64,000 nucleotides of DNA from Halorussus halophilus (GTDB lineage Archaea; Halobacteriota; Halobacteria; Halobacteriales; Haladaptataceae). Made by a program: the position numbers and the translations under genes. Where the stretch lies: the NCBI RefSeq assembly GCF_008831545.1, contig NZ_CP044523.1, forward strand, positions 3,162,001 to 3,226,000, given 5' to 3'. Positions 1-7,415 of this stretch are shown here, one piece after another (the stretch's first letter is position 1; each line of letters starts with the position of its first letter). The notes under the pieces are model-generated. The model was not told the DNA's origin and ran no database searches. It was given only the letters and a program-made list of their open reading frames with translations.

Positions 1-77
1 CCCGCACAACCGGCGAGCGCGACGACGGCCCCAGAGCCAGCGGCCGTCAAGAACCGACGGCGGCTACGGTGGGACAT
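1..77 (-). CDS. N-terminal fragment of a Tat-exported lipoprotein
   Basis: The reverse strand starts with ATG at 77 and encodes 25 residues before leaving the window. They show a basic start, a twin-arginine stretch (RRRFLT), an Ala/Gly/Val-rich hydrophobic core and a lipobox ending LAGC with Cys24. This is the usual haloarchaeal design for a protein exported folded by Tat and lipid-anchored outside the cell. The mature domain is outside the window, so no function can be given. The gene is divergent from the one at 209. Confidence 0.7.
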   Translation of the reverse strand, partial: MSHRSRRRFLTAAGSGAVVALAGCA

Positions 78-208
78 CGTACGCCATGGTTGGTCTGGGG
101 GTTGCTTTATTACGCGCCAGATAAGCCCACTTTCGGAGACCCAAATAACTCCGGAAGGCACCGCAGTCGGAGCCGCCTCTTTTTATCCATGCGTGCGTAG
201 ACCCGACC

Positions 209-853
209 ATGGGACTGTTCGACGGACTGCGAGAGGTGCTGGGCATCCGCGCGGAAGCGGACGCGACGCGAAAGGCGGACCCCGAGGACCTCTTCGGGAT
301 GAGTACCGCCTACATCACGATGGAAGCAGAGTTGGGCTACGCGGCCGTCGGCGAGGCCGCGCTCTGTTTCTCCGAGGTAGACAACACGGACTTCCGCGAC
401 GCCGTCGAGGAAGTGCACGACATTCTGGAAGTCGGCGCGGAAGAGACGGGGACCGAAGCCGAAGGCCACACCGACGACTACGGCTACTCGTGGGTCGTTC
501 TGCGCGACGACGACTTCGAGGACCTCGTGACGAGCCTCAACTTCGCGGCGGACACGCTGATGGAGCGTGGGTACGGCTCGCGTCTCTTGGCGGCTGTTTT
601 TGCCTTCCGCGATGCTTCGGAGAACCATCGAAACGGAGGCGGTGGAACCGCCGACGGCAAGCCAGCCTACTGGGTCTACTCGTTCCGGCGCGGCGCGTAC
701 TACCCCTTCGCGCCGAAAGGCGACCACGAGCGCGATTCGAGCGTGGAGTTCAAACTGGAGAGCAACTTGGACGGCGAACTCGACGTGGAGAGCGACAAGG
801 AGTACTGGTATCCGCTGTGGCCCGACGCGCCGGGCGAACATCCGTGGGACTGA
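209..853 (+). CDS. pspAB: PspA-associated protein PspAB
   Basis: The 214-residue acidic soluble protein resembles, from memory, the conserved haloarchaeal family annotated PspAB, often found near HtpX-type proteases and thought to act with PspA-like membrane-stress proteins. Recognisable blocks are the start MGLFDGLREVLG, DPEDLFGMSTAYITME, and a C-terminal FRRGAYYPFAP followed by DKEYWYPLWP. A Gly-rich stretch (about residues 137-146) looks like a lineage-specific loop. A TATA-like CTTTTTATCC lies about 27 bp before the ATG, suggesting a leaderless transcript. No psp or htpX neighbour is visible here. The biochemical role of the family is not established. Confidence 0.75.
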   Translation: MGLFDGLREVLGIRAEADATRKADPEDLFGMSTAYITMEAELGYAAVGEAALCFSEVDNTDFRDAVEEVHDILEVGAEETGTEAEGHTDDYGYSWVVLRDDDFEDLVTSLNFAADTLMERGYGSRLLAAVFAFRDASENHRNGGGGTADGKPAYWVYSFRRGAYYPFAPKGDHERDSSVEFKLESNLDGELDVESDKEYWYPLWPDAPGEHPWD

Positions 854-874
854 ACGAGTCCCGAGAGCCGAGAG

Positions 875-1963
875 CTAATTCGCCGAATGTCGCGGCAGTT
901 CGACCTCGAAGACGGTACCGCGCGGTTCGTTGTCGGTGACAGAGAGACAGCCGTCGTAGGCAGAGACGAGAGTCTGTGAGAGGAACAGACCGAAACCGTG
1001 GTCGCCGTCCTCGGCCGGTTCGAACAGCGTCTCTTTCTCCTCTTCTGGAATTCCCGGCCCGTTGTCTGCGATGCAGACGGTCACCGTCTCGTCGTTCTCC
1101 TCGACGTGGAGCGAGACTTGGGCCACGTCTTTGTCGTTGTGCTCGACGGCGTTCGACAGCAGGTTGACGAACGCACGCGACAGCGCGTCGTTCGCAGTGA
1201 CGGTCAGGTTCGACGGCACGTCGGCGTCGAACTCCGCGTCTTCGAACGCCTGTTCGACCGTGTCGAGTTGCGACGCGAGCATCGGAGAGAGTTCGACGGA
1301 GTGTAGTTCCGCCTCGTCCATAACCGTCTCCGTGACCGTCCGAGAGGACTTGATTAGCTTCGTCGCGTCCTCGCTCTGCGTGCTGAGGGTGTCGAGCCAC
1401 GGTTCGCCTTCTTCGTCTACGTGGTCTTCGAGGATGGCCGCGTGACTCTGGATGACGGCGAGGTCGTTGAGGATGTCGTGGCGGAGCAGACGATTGAGGA
1501 ACGACATCGCGTCCCGGGTACGGCGCACCTCCGCAGTCTCACTACGGAGGCGAACGACGAGGACGCCAGAGATGAATCCGACGATAGCTCCAGCGTCTGC
1601 CGCGAAGAGCAGGCTGAACGCCGCTTCGCCAACTTGGTGTTTCTCTGCCAATCGGACGGCGATAGTGAACCCTTGGATACCGAGCATCGTGGCGAGTCCG
1701 CCCACCGTCCAGTAGAACGTCCGCCACTCCTGGTTGGGCGTCAGTTCACTTGTCGTGAGCCAGTAGCCAGCGTAGACGACTGAGCCCGACAATATGAGAC
1801 CGAAGAACAACGCGAGAATCGGGAATGCGAGAAAGTGAGTCGTTTCCAAGTCGGAGACGAGGTTCAACACTGCGCCACCCGAAAGTAGGAGACCGACGGC
1901 ACTCACCGCCCACGGAGCGACGCCAGGCCCGTCCTCGGTAGCCGGAGCAGGAGAGCGGTCCAT
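875..1963 (-). CDS. Membrane-bound sensor histidine kinase
   Basis: The 362-residue protein has about four membrane helices (roughly 16-36, 44-66, 82-102, 114-138), then a HisKA-type dimerisation segment with the candidate phospho-acceptor His162 (LLRHDILNDL). A HATPase_c domain follows, with an N box (NLLSNAVEHN, about 268-277), G1 DNGPGI (300-305) and G2 GFGLF (323-327). It should autophosphorylate and pass phosphate to a response regulator, but none is adjacent. The input signal is unknown; there is no PAS or HAMP domain. I chose ATG 1963 over an upstream in-frame ATG at 2017, because a TTTAA TATA-like element lies about 35 bp before 1963 and the upstream 18 residues are cysteine/serine-rich and poorly halophilic. 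Confidence 0.85.
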   Translation of the reverse strand: MDRSPAPATEDGPGVAPWAVSAVGLLLSGGAVLNLVSDLETTHFLAFPILALFFGLILSGSVVYAGYWLTTSELTPNQEWRTFYWTVGGLATMLGIQGFTIAVRLAEKHQVGEAAFSLLFAADAGAIVGFISGVLVVRLRSETAEVRRTRDAMSFLNRLLRHDILNDLAVIQSHAAILEDHVDEEGEPWLDTLSTQSEDATKLIKSSRTVTETVMDEAELHSVELSPMLASQLDTVEQAFEDAEFDADVPSNLTVTANDALSRAFVNLLSNAVEHNDKDVAQVSLHVEENDETVTVCIADNGPGIPEEEKETLFEPAEDGDHGFGLFLSQTLVSAYDGCLSVTDNEPRGTVFEVELPRHSAN

Positions 1964-2104
1964 GGAAGTATCTACGTCGGCCTTGTGAGAGGAGCATCTT
2001 AAATCGGGACTATTCACGGCGACAAAAATATAGGTTTTGATACACTTCTCCCCGGGTATATATACTCGGTTTCAATTCCGAATCGACGCGCCCACGTCTG
2101 CCAG

Positions 2105-2140
2105 TTTCACTTTCAGTCTGGTGTTAACGTGGGTTTATAT
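2105..2140 (+). promoter_or_regulatory. radA promoter: TTTCACTTTCA motif plus TATA box
   Basis: TTTCACTTTCAGTCTGGT begins at 2105 and the TATA box TTTATAT at 2134, about 33 bp before the radA ATG, so the transcript is probably leaderless. Nearly the same motif stands 28 bp before the TATA box of the RPA gene at 36423. A separate perfect palindrome GTATATATAC lies around 2058-2068. Confidence 0.6.
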
Positions 2141-2166
2141 GATGGGCCGCACAAGGCAAGAATACG

Positions 2167-3198
2167 ATGGCAGACGAAGACCTCGAAGAACTCCCGGGCG
2201 TCGGCCCGGCGACGGCCGAGAAGCTCCAAGACGCAGGTTTCGACTCGTATCCCAGCCTCGCAGTAGCCAGTCCCGGCGAACTCTCCAACACCGCCGACGT
2301 CGGTGAGTCCACCTCCGCGGACATCATCCAGGCCGCGCGGAAGGCCGCCGACGTGGGTGGCTTCGAAACTGGCTCCGCGGTCCTCGAACGCCGCGAGAAG
2401 ATCGGTAAACTGAGCTGGAAGATAGACGAAGTAGACGACTTGCTGGGCGGCGGCGTCGAAACGCAGTCTATCACCGAAGTGTACGGCGAGTTCGGTGCCG
2501 GTAAGTCCCAGGTCACGCACCAGCTTTCGGTCAACGTCCAACTCTCCCGCGAACACGGTGGTCTCGGCGGGAGCGCAATCTTCGTGGACAGCGAGGACAC
2601 GTTCCGCCCAGAGCGCATCGACGACATGGTTCGCGGCCTGCCGGACGAGGCACTCCAAGCGGCTATGGACGAGCGCGAAATCGAAGGGAGTCCCGACGAC
2701 GACGAGGCGATGGAGGAACTCGTCGAGGACTTCCTCGACAAGATTCACGTCGCCAAGGCGTTCAACTCTAACCACCAGATGCTGCTGGCCGAGAAGGCCC
2801 AAGAACTCGCCAGCGACACCCAAGACGACGACTTCCCAGTTCGTCTCCTCTGCGTGGACTCGCTGACTGCCCACTTCCGCGCGGAGTACGTCGGTCGTGG
2901 CGAACTCGCGGAACGACAGCAGAAACTCAACAAGCACCTCCACGACCTCGACAAGGTCGGCAACCTCCACAACGTCGCCACCGTCGTCACGAATCAGGTC
3001 GCGTCGAACCCCGACTCGTTCTTCGGCGACCCGACCCAGCCTATCGGTGGCAACATCCTCGGCCACAAGTCCACGTTCCGGATGTACCTCCGCAAGTCGA
3101 AGGGCGACAAACGCATCGTCCGCCTCGTGGACGCGCCGAACCTCGCCGACGGCGAGGCGGTCATGCGCGTCGAAGACGGCGGCCTGAAGCCCGAGTAA
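2167..3198 (+). CDS. radA: DNA repair and recombination protein RadA
   Basis: The 343-residue protein is the archaeal RecA/Rad51 recombinase, which forms ATP-dependent filaments on single-stranded DNA for strand exchange. The N-terminal helix-hairpin-helix domain (about 1-62) begins with [12 protein letters not shown]. The ATPase core has Walker A GEFGAGKS (107-114) and Walker B LLCVDS near residue 222, followed by the DNA-binding loop region around the GGNILGHKS segment. An acidic insert ([15 protein letters not shown]) sits between the motifs, as in other haloarchaeal RadA proteins. Length is normal for the family. It is monocistronic, with an upstream motif shared with the rpa operon, which suggests co-regulation of recombination genes. 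Confidence 0.97.
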   Translation: MADEDLEELPGVGPATAEKLQDAGFDSYPSLAVASPGELSNTADVGESTSADIIQAARKAADVGGFETGSAVLERREKIGKLSWKIDEVDDLLGGGVETQSITEVYGEFGAGKSQVTHQLSVNVQLSREHGGLGGSAIFVDSEDTFRPERIDDMVRGLPDEALQAAMDEREIEGSPDDDEAMEELVEDFLDKIHVAKAFNSNHQMLLAEKAQELASDTQDDDFPVRLLCVDSLTAHFRAEYVGRGELAERQQKLNKHLHDLDKVGNLHNVATVVTNQVASNPDSFFGDPTQPIGGNILGHKSTFRMYLRKSKGDKRIVRLVDAPNLADGEAVMRVEDGGLKPE

Positions 3199-3326
3199 CG
3201 CGATTTTCACGTTTTCTATTTCTGAGATAGGGCGAGAAAATAGCCGGTAGAAGCCCGAACGGCGGCGTGGTACTTGTTACCGATAGTATCCAATGACTTA
3301 ACCGTGTCTCGCTCCTACGGGAAGTA

Positions 3327-3611
3327 ATGAGTGAAGAATCTGGGCGACGAAATCTTCGGATGCCCAACGACGACGAACTCTTTGCAGTAGTAACTGAACA
3401 CAACGGCGGTAACCACGTTCGCGTGCAGTGCGAGGACGGCAAGAGCCGAATGGGCCGCATCCCCGGCCGAATGAAGTACCGCACGTGGATCAACGAGGAC
3501 GACGTAGTGCTCGTGGAACCGTGGGACTGGCAGGACGAGAAGGCTAACGTTGAGTGGCGTTACACCGAGCAGGACGCCGACCAACTGCGCCGCGAAGGCC
3601 ACATCAACTGA
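3327..3611 (+). CDS. eif1A: Translation initiation factor aIF1A
   Basis: The 94-residue protein is the archaeal homologue of eIF1A/IF1. It has a single OB fold that binds the A site of the small ribosomal subunit and promotes scanning and start selection. Family blocks are visible: [38 protein letters not shown] and [15 protein letters not shown]-like GACTTAACC lies about 30 bp upstream. The length matches the family and it stands alone. Confidence 0.95.
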   Translation: MSEESGRRNLRMPNDDELFAVVTEHNGGNHVRVQCEDGKSRMGRIPGRMKYRTWINEDDVVLVEPWDWQDEKANVEWRYTEQDADQLRREGHIN

Positions 3612-3843
3612 TTCTGTAGCCGTTTTCGGTATCCGTTAGACGGTCGCGACTACTCGTGCAGTAGAAGCTTCGAAAACTGAGTCGTGACTAGTATGCGTCG
3701 GCAGTCGGCCTCATCGACCGGGAACCCGCCGATTCGTAGCGGGGACAGCCAAGCTTACCGCAGCGTCAGCCGATTCTCACTATATTGGAATTACAGTGCA
3801 ATACTATACGGTTCACTGCCAACAGATAGACAGAGGGAATCCG

Positions 3844-4089
3844 ATGACCAATTCACAGATTCAAGCCGACGAGACGGTAGACGCACGCGGTGCCACCTGT
3901 CCGGGGCCGATGATGGACCTCATCGGGAAGGTCAAGAACGTCGGACCGGGCACCGTAATCGAACTACAGAGTGAGGAGAGCGGCTCGACGACCGACGTGC
4001 CCGAGTGGGTCGAGAAGGCCGGACACGAACTCCTCGACGTCGTCGAACGAGACGGTTACTGGAGCATCTACGTGAAGAAGCATGACTGA
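3844..4089 (+). CDS. TusA-family sulfur carrier protein
   Basis: The 81-residue protein has the TusA/SirA fold signature CPGP (Cys19-Pro22) after an ARGAT strand. TusA-type proteins carry persulfide on this cysteine and pass sulfur between enzymes. ATG 3844 is preferred to a GTG at 3796, because a TATA-like ACTATACGG falls between them. The stop overlaps the start of the next gene by 8 bp, and a DUF1641 gene follows that. This order suggests a small operon that trafficks sulfane sulfur or senses sulfide. The donor and acceptor cannot be read from the sequence. Confidence 0.85.
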   Translation: MTNSQIQADETVDARGATCPGPMMDLIGKVKNVGPGTVIELQSEESGSTTDVPEWVEKAGHELLDVVERDGYWSIYVKKHD

Positions 4090-5227
4090 ACGAATCGCCA
4101 TCGTCGGTGGCGGAACCGGCGGGACCGTCCTCGCGAACCGACTCGCGGAGTCGCTCTCGACGGAAATCGACGCGGGCGAGGTTGCTGTAACACTCGTCAC
4201 CGACGACCCGAACCACACGTACAAACCGACGTACCTCTACGTCGCCTTCGGCGAGCGAGAGGTCGCGGACGCCAAGCGACCGCTCTCGGAACTGCTGGAC
4301 GACCGCGTCGAACTCCGAATCGACCGTGTCGTTGACATCGACACGGATGAGAAGCGACTGCACTGTCAGGACGGGCAGACGACGCTCTCGTACGACTACC
4401 TCACGCTGGCGACGGGAGCGACGGTCACACCGAAGGAGACGCCCGGACTCGCGGAGGGCGGCCATCACTTCTACGGCCCCGACGGCGCGGAACGACTCCG
4501 CGACGAACTCGCCGAGTTCACCGAGGGCCACCTCGTCCTCAGCGTCGTCGGCACGCCGCACATGTGTCCGGCTGCACCGCTCGAATTCGTCCTCATGGCC
4601 GACGACTGGCTCCGCAAGCGCGGACGACGCGAAGCCGTGGACATCACCTACACGTACCCCATCGGCCGGGCGCACGGACTGGAAGCCATCGCCGAGTGGG
4701 CGACGCCGAAACTCGAAGAACGCGACATCGGCGTCGAGACGTTCTTCAACGCCGAGACAGTGGACTCCGACGAGAAAGTCATCTCGACGGTCGAAGGCAC
4801 CGAGATGGACTACGACCTGCTGGTCGCTATTCCACCCCATCGCGGCGACGAACTGATAGCAGAGGCCGGTCTCGGGGACGACGGCTGGGTCGCCGTGGAC
4901 AAGCACACGCTCGAAGCCGAGGAAGCCGAGGACGTGTACGCCATCGGCGACACCGCCGACGTACCGACGAGCAAAGCGGGGAGCGTCGCCCACTTCGAAG
5001 CGGGCGTCGTCGCCGACCGCCTCGCCGACCGAGTGCGCGGTCGGACACCGACCGCGCGCTACGACGGCAAGACCGTTTGCTTCATCGAGGCCGGAATGGA
5101 CGAAGCGACGTTCGTCCGGTTCAACTACGGTGAGCAACCGACGCTGCCAGAACCGTCCCGATTCATCCACTGGGCGAAGCTCTCGTACAACGAATCGTAC
5201 TGGCTGACCGCCAAGGGGTTGCTGTGA
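4082..5227 (+). CDS. FAD-dependent oxidoreductase, sulfide:quinone reductase-like
   Basis: The 381-residue protein starts with a dinucleotide-binding GGGTGG (9-14) and has the second FAD motif VYAIGDTADVP (285-295). Cys162 (PHMCPAAP) and Cys333 (KTVCFIE) match the pair that forms the redox-active sulfide-oxidising site in SQR-type enzymes. The family transfers electrons from sulfide, or another sulfur donor, to quinone at the membrane. There is no membrane segment, as expected for a monotopic enzyme. Coupling to a TusA-like carrier upstream and DUF1641 downstream supports a sulfur role. A generic NADH:quinone role remains possible. Confidence 0.85.
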   Translation: MTERIAIVGGGTGGTVLANRLAESLSTEIDAGEVAVTLVTDDPNHTYKPTYLYVAFGEREVADAKRPLSELLDDRVELRIDRVVDIDTDEKRLHCQDGQTTLSYDYLTLATGATVTPKETPGLAEGGHHFYGPDGAERLRDELAEFTEGHLVLSVVGTPHMCPAAPLEFVLMADDWLRKRGRREAVDITYTYPIGRAHGLEAIAEWATPKLEERDIGVETFFNAETVDSDEKVISTVEGTEMDYDLLVAIPPHRGDELIAEAGLGDDGWVAVDKHTLEAEEAEDVYAIGDTADVPTSKAGSVAHFEAGVVADRLADRVRGRTPTARYDGKTVCFIEAGMDEATFVRFNYGEQPTLPEPSRFIHWAKLSYNESYWLTAKGLL

Positions 5228-5237
5228 GGTGGTCGAG

Positions 5238-5876
5238 ATGAACGAACAAGCGGAACTCGAAACTTCGGGTGCGCTCGAAGAGGCCATCGCGGAGAACCCC
5301 GAAGAGGTCGCCAGATTCGTCCGACGACTCGGACTCGTCAACGACCTCCTCGACGCGGGCGAACTCGTCAGCGAGGCTGCGGACGACGAGATGGTGACGA
5401 ACGCTGCCGCTACGAGCAGCACGCTCGCGGAGGCCGCCGATGGACTGGCGACCGACGAGACGACGCGATTGGCCGAGACAGTCGGCGAGAACGGTGACGA
5501 ACTCTCGGCCGCCGCGGAGACACTGGTCGAACTGCAAGCGAACGGAACGCTGGACGACCTCGCGGCAGTTGCCGACGTGCTACCACTGTTGTCCGGCGCG
5601 CTGGACGACGAGATGGTGACGAACCTCGCTCGCACCGGCAGTTCGTTAGGCGAGGTCGCCGACACCGCGTCGGACCCCGACACCGTCGAAGGTCTCCAGA
5701 CGATGCTCTCGGCGGTCGGCGAGGCCGCCGACTCCGAGACCCCTCCGGAACGCGTCGGCGCGGTCGGGCTGGTTCGCGCGATACGAGACCCAGACGTGCA
5801 ACGCGGACTCGGGTTCCTGCTCGATATCGCACGAGCTACCGGACGGCAGTTCGACGCGGGCGAAACGCGGCGATAG
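5238..5876 (+). CDS. DUF1641 domain protein
   Basis: The protein of about 212 residues is acidic, Ala/Glu/Leu-rich and helical, with two internal copies of a DDEMVTN motif (near residues 47 and 118) that suggest a duplicated helical unit. The C-terminal VGAVGLVRAIRDPDVQRGLGF block is typical of DUF1641 proteins, which often follow SQR-like flavoproteins. It starts 10 bp after the oxidoreductase stop. I chose ATG 5238, but GTG 5229 is also in frame. The function is not known; a structural or regulatory partner of the flavoprotein is a guess from context. Confidence 0.8.
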   Translation: MNEQAELETSGALEEAIAENPEEVARFVRRLGLVNDLLDAGELVSEAADDEMVTNAAATSSTLAEAADGLATDETTRLAETVGENGDELSAAAETLVELQANGTLDDLAAVADVLPLLSGALDDEMVTNLARTGSSLGEVADTASDPDTVEGLQTMLSAVGEAADSETPPERVGAVGLVRAIRDPDVQRGLGFLLDIARATGRQFDAGETRR

Positions 5877-5898
5877 AACAGGACAACTCCGTCTACTC

Positions 5899-6060
5899 GT
5901 CGTCTTCTTCGGTCGTCGTCTTGTCGAGGTCCTTCTGCGCCCACCTTTTACTGCGCTCGCTATTGCGCGGCCGGGGGCCGCGAAATCGCTCGCTTGCAAA
6001 ATCTGGACCAAAAACAGCCTCAGTCGTCTTCTTCGGTCGTCGTCTTGTCGAGGTCCTTCT
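5899..6060 (-). repeat. Dispersed hairpin element A flanked by a 38-bp duplication of the sufU 3' end
   Basis: Bases 5899-5936 and 6023-6060 are identical over 38 bp and encode the tail KDLDKTTTEEDD of SufU. Between them are 86 bp that, read on the minus strand, contain TTTTTGGTCCAGATTTTGC, a GC-rich hairpin and AGTAAAAGGTGGG. The same architecture recurs at about 6.5-6.8, 22.6, 29.5 and 51.9 kb. The insert supplies a TGA directly after the first tail copy, so SufU still ends almost as it would have. The distal copy ends one residue later (EEDDE, stop), probably the ancestral terminus. Confidence 0.75.
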
Positions 6061-6445
6061 CGCCCTCGTAGATGTCTGCACCGTCCTGGACAACTTTCTC
6101 GGCCAGCACCGCACACTTCACGCGCATCGGACTGATATCGACGCCGAGCATGTCGATGACGTCGTCGCGGTCCAGTTCCTGCATCTCCTCGACGCTCATG
6201 CCCTGCAACTTCTGGGAGAGCATGCTGGCACTGGCTTGGCTGATGGCACAGCCGTCGCCGCGGAACGCGACGTGTTCGATGGTCTCTTCGTCGTCGTCGA
6301 GTTTGACATCGACGGTGATTTCGTCGCCGCACATCGGGTTTTCGCCAGCGTGGGAGTAGGTGACCTCCGGCAGTTCCCCGTAGTTTCGGGGGTTCTTGTA
6401 GTGGTCGAGAATCTGCTGGCGATACATGTCCGAACCCATGGTCAT
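6020..6445 (-). CDS. sufU: Iron-sulfur cluster scaffold SufU/IscU-like
   Basis: The 141-residue protein begins MTMGSDMYRQQILDHYKNPR and carries the three scaffold cysteines in NPMCGDE, GDGCAIS and RVKCAVL. SufU-type proteins accept sulfur from the SufS cysteine desulfurase and assemble or pass on Fe-S clusters in the cytoplasm. The probable partner SufS is 7 kb away at 13027-14271. ATG 6445 and ATG 6439 are equally plausible starts; longer in-frame extensions run into repeat DNA and are unlikely. The C terminus has been duplicated downstream by an inserted element that also provides the present stop codon. Confidence 0.88.
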   Translation of the reverse strand: MTMGSDMYRQQILDHYKNPRNYGELPEVTYSHAGENPMCGDEITVDVKLDDDEETIEHVAFRGDGCAISQASASMLSQKLQGMSVEEMQELDRDDVIDMLGVDISPMRVKCAVLAEKVVQDGADIYEGEKDLDKTTTEEDD

Positions 6446-6774
6446 ATTGGAAGCACGTACGGGAGTGGCGTTGAAAAGGCTACCGACGACCTTTTCCTGC
6501 GGGGCGGGCGCGAGGCGCCCGCCCACTGGCAAAACGTCGATGAAAATCACCGGAAGACAAACCGCGTCTTCCGAGCCTTCCTTCACATCCGCTCAGGAAG
6601 ACACGTCGTCACCGCCTACGGCGCGGCTTCGCCGCGCCTTCGACGGTTCCTCGGACGCGCTCGCTCGGCGAGGCGCGCGTGGCGCGCCTCGCCTCACTCG
6701 CGGTGGGTGCGCTGGTGATTTACCGCCACCGCCTCCGCACCGCGACCGTAACGCCACCGCCTCCGCACCACAAT
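6446..6774 (-). repeat. Intergenic region holding dispersed element E (minus orientation)
   Basis: There is no convincing gene in these 329 bp. Read on the minus strand, there are two copies of a GCGGAGGCGGTGGC unit, several GC-rich hairpins, then TTTTCATCGACGTTTTGCC, a perfect 10-bp stem (6502-6511 with 6515-6524) and AGGAAAAGG. This order matches the element at 29.4-29.65 kb almost part for part. Confidence 0.65.
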
Positions 6775-7218
6775 TTAGGCCGCGTAGCCGATTGCCGCGG
6801 CGTCGAGTACGAGGAGCGTCGCGACGAGTGCGTTCGTGCGGAACGCCATCTTCAGTCGGGTCGGGAGTTCGCCGACGTTCGCTTCTCGGGCGCTCTTCGT
6901 CTCGCGCCACGCCCAGAGGCTCGTGAGTGCGAAGATGCCGTACAGGGTCATCATGGCGATGAGGACCGTGCCGCGGAGTCCCTCGGGAAGTTCGTTGTTG
7001 TAGAGTTGCGCGAGCGCGAGGCCACCAGTGCCGCCCATCAAGAGGATGCCACCGAATCCGAACCACTTCAGCGAATCCAGCACGTCCAACGCGACGGCCG
7101 GGTCGCCGTTGCGCTCTGCGGCGGGAATGACCAACATGCCAGTGACCATGTAGCCGCCCGTCCAGAGGACCGCCATCAACGTGTGGACAGCCATCACGAT
7201 TGCGAGAGTGTTCACCAT
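6775..7218 (-). CDS. CopD-like four-helix membrane protein
   Basis: The 147-residue protein has four predicted membrane segments (about 3-25, 47-68, 78-100, 125-145). Its first helix contains VHTLMAVLWTGGYM and its second WFGFGGILLMGGTGG, reminiscent of the CopD/DUF2269 group of small heme- or copper-related membrane proteins. ATG 7218 is preferred to an ATG nine codons earlier, because the extension is not hydrophobic. No copper gene is next to it. Family membership is tentative and the function unknown. Confidence 0.65.
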   Translation of the reverse strand: MVNTLAIVMAVHTLMAVLWTGGYMVTGMLVIPAAERNGDPAVALDVLDSLKWFGFGGILLMGGTGGLALAQLYNNELPEGLRGTVLIAMMTLYGIFALTSLWAWRETKSAREANVGELPTRLKMAFRTNALVATLLVLDAAAIGYAA

Positions 7219-7415
7219 GTCTACACCGTGAGACGGCGACCTCAAAATACGGCCGGTTCTCGGTGACGGCGCGGAGCGAGTGCTCGTTTCACGACACTGA
7301 AATTTATAACGTCTCGCTGTTCAGTTTTGAGGAGAATGGTCATTCCGCGCCCAATTTCGACCGAATCACCCTCCACGAACTCGACACAGCGACGGTTACG
7401 AACCGCTGGGGAACG

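Noticed and set aside
3932-5944. 670-codon open frame on the minus strand
   Set aside because: It is antisense to the TusA, SQR-like and DUF1641 genes, Arg/Ser-rich and without any family features. Long antisense frames are normal in GC-rich haloarchaeal genes.
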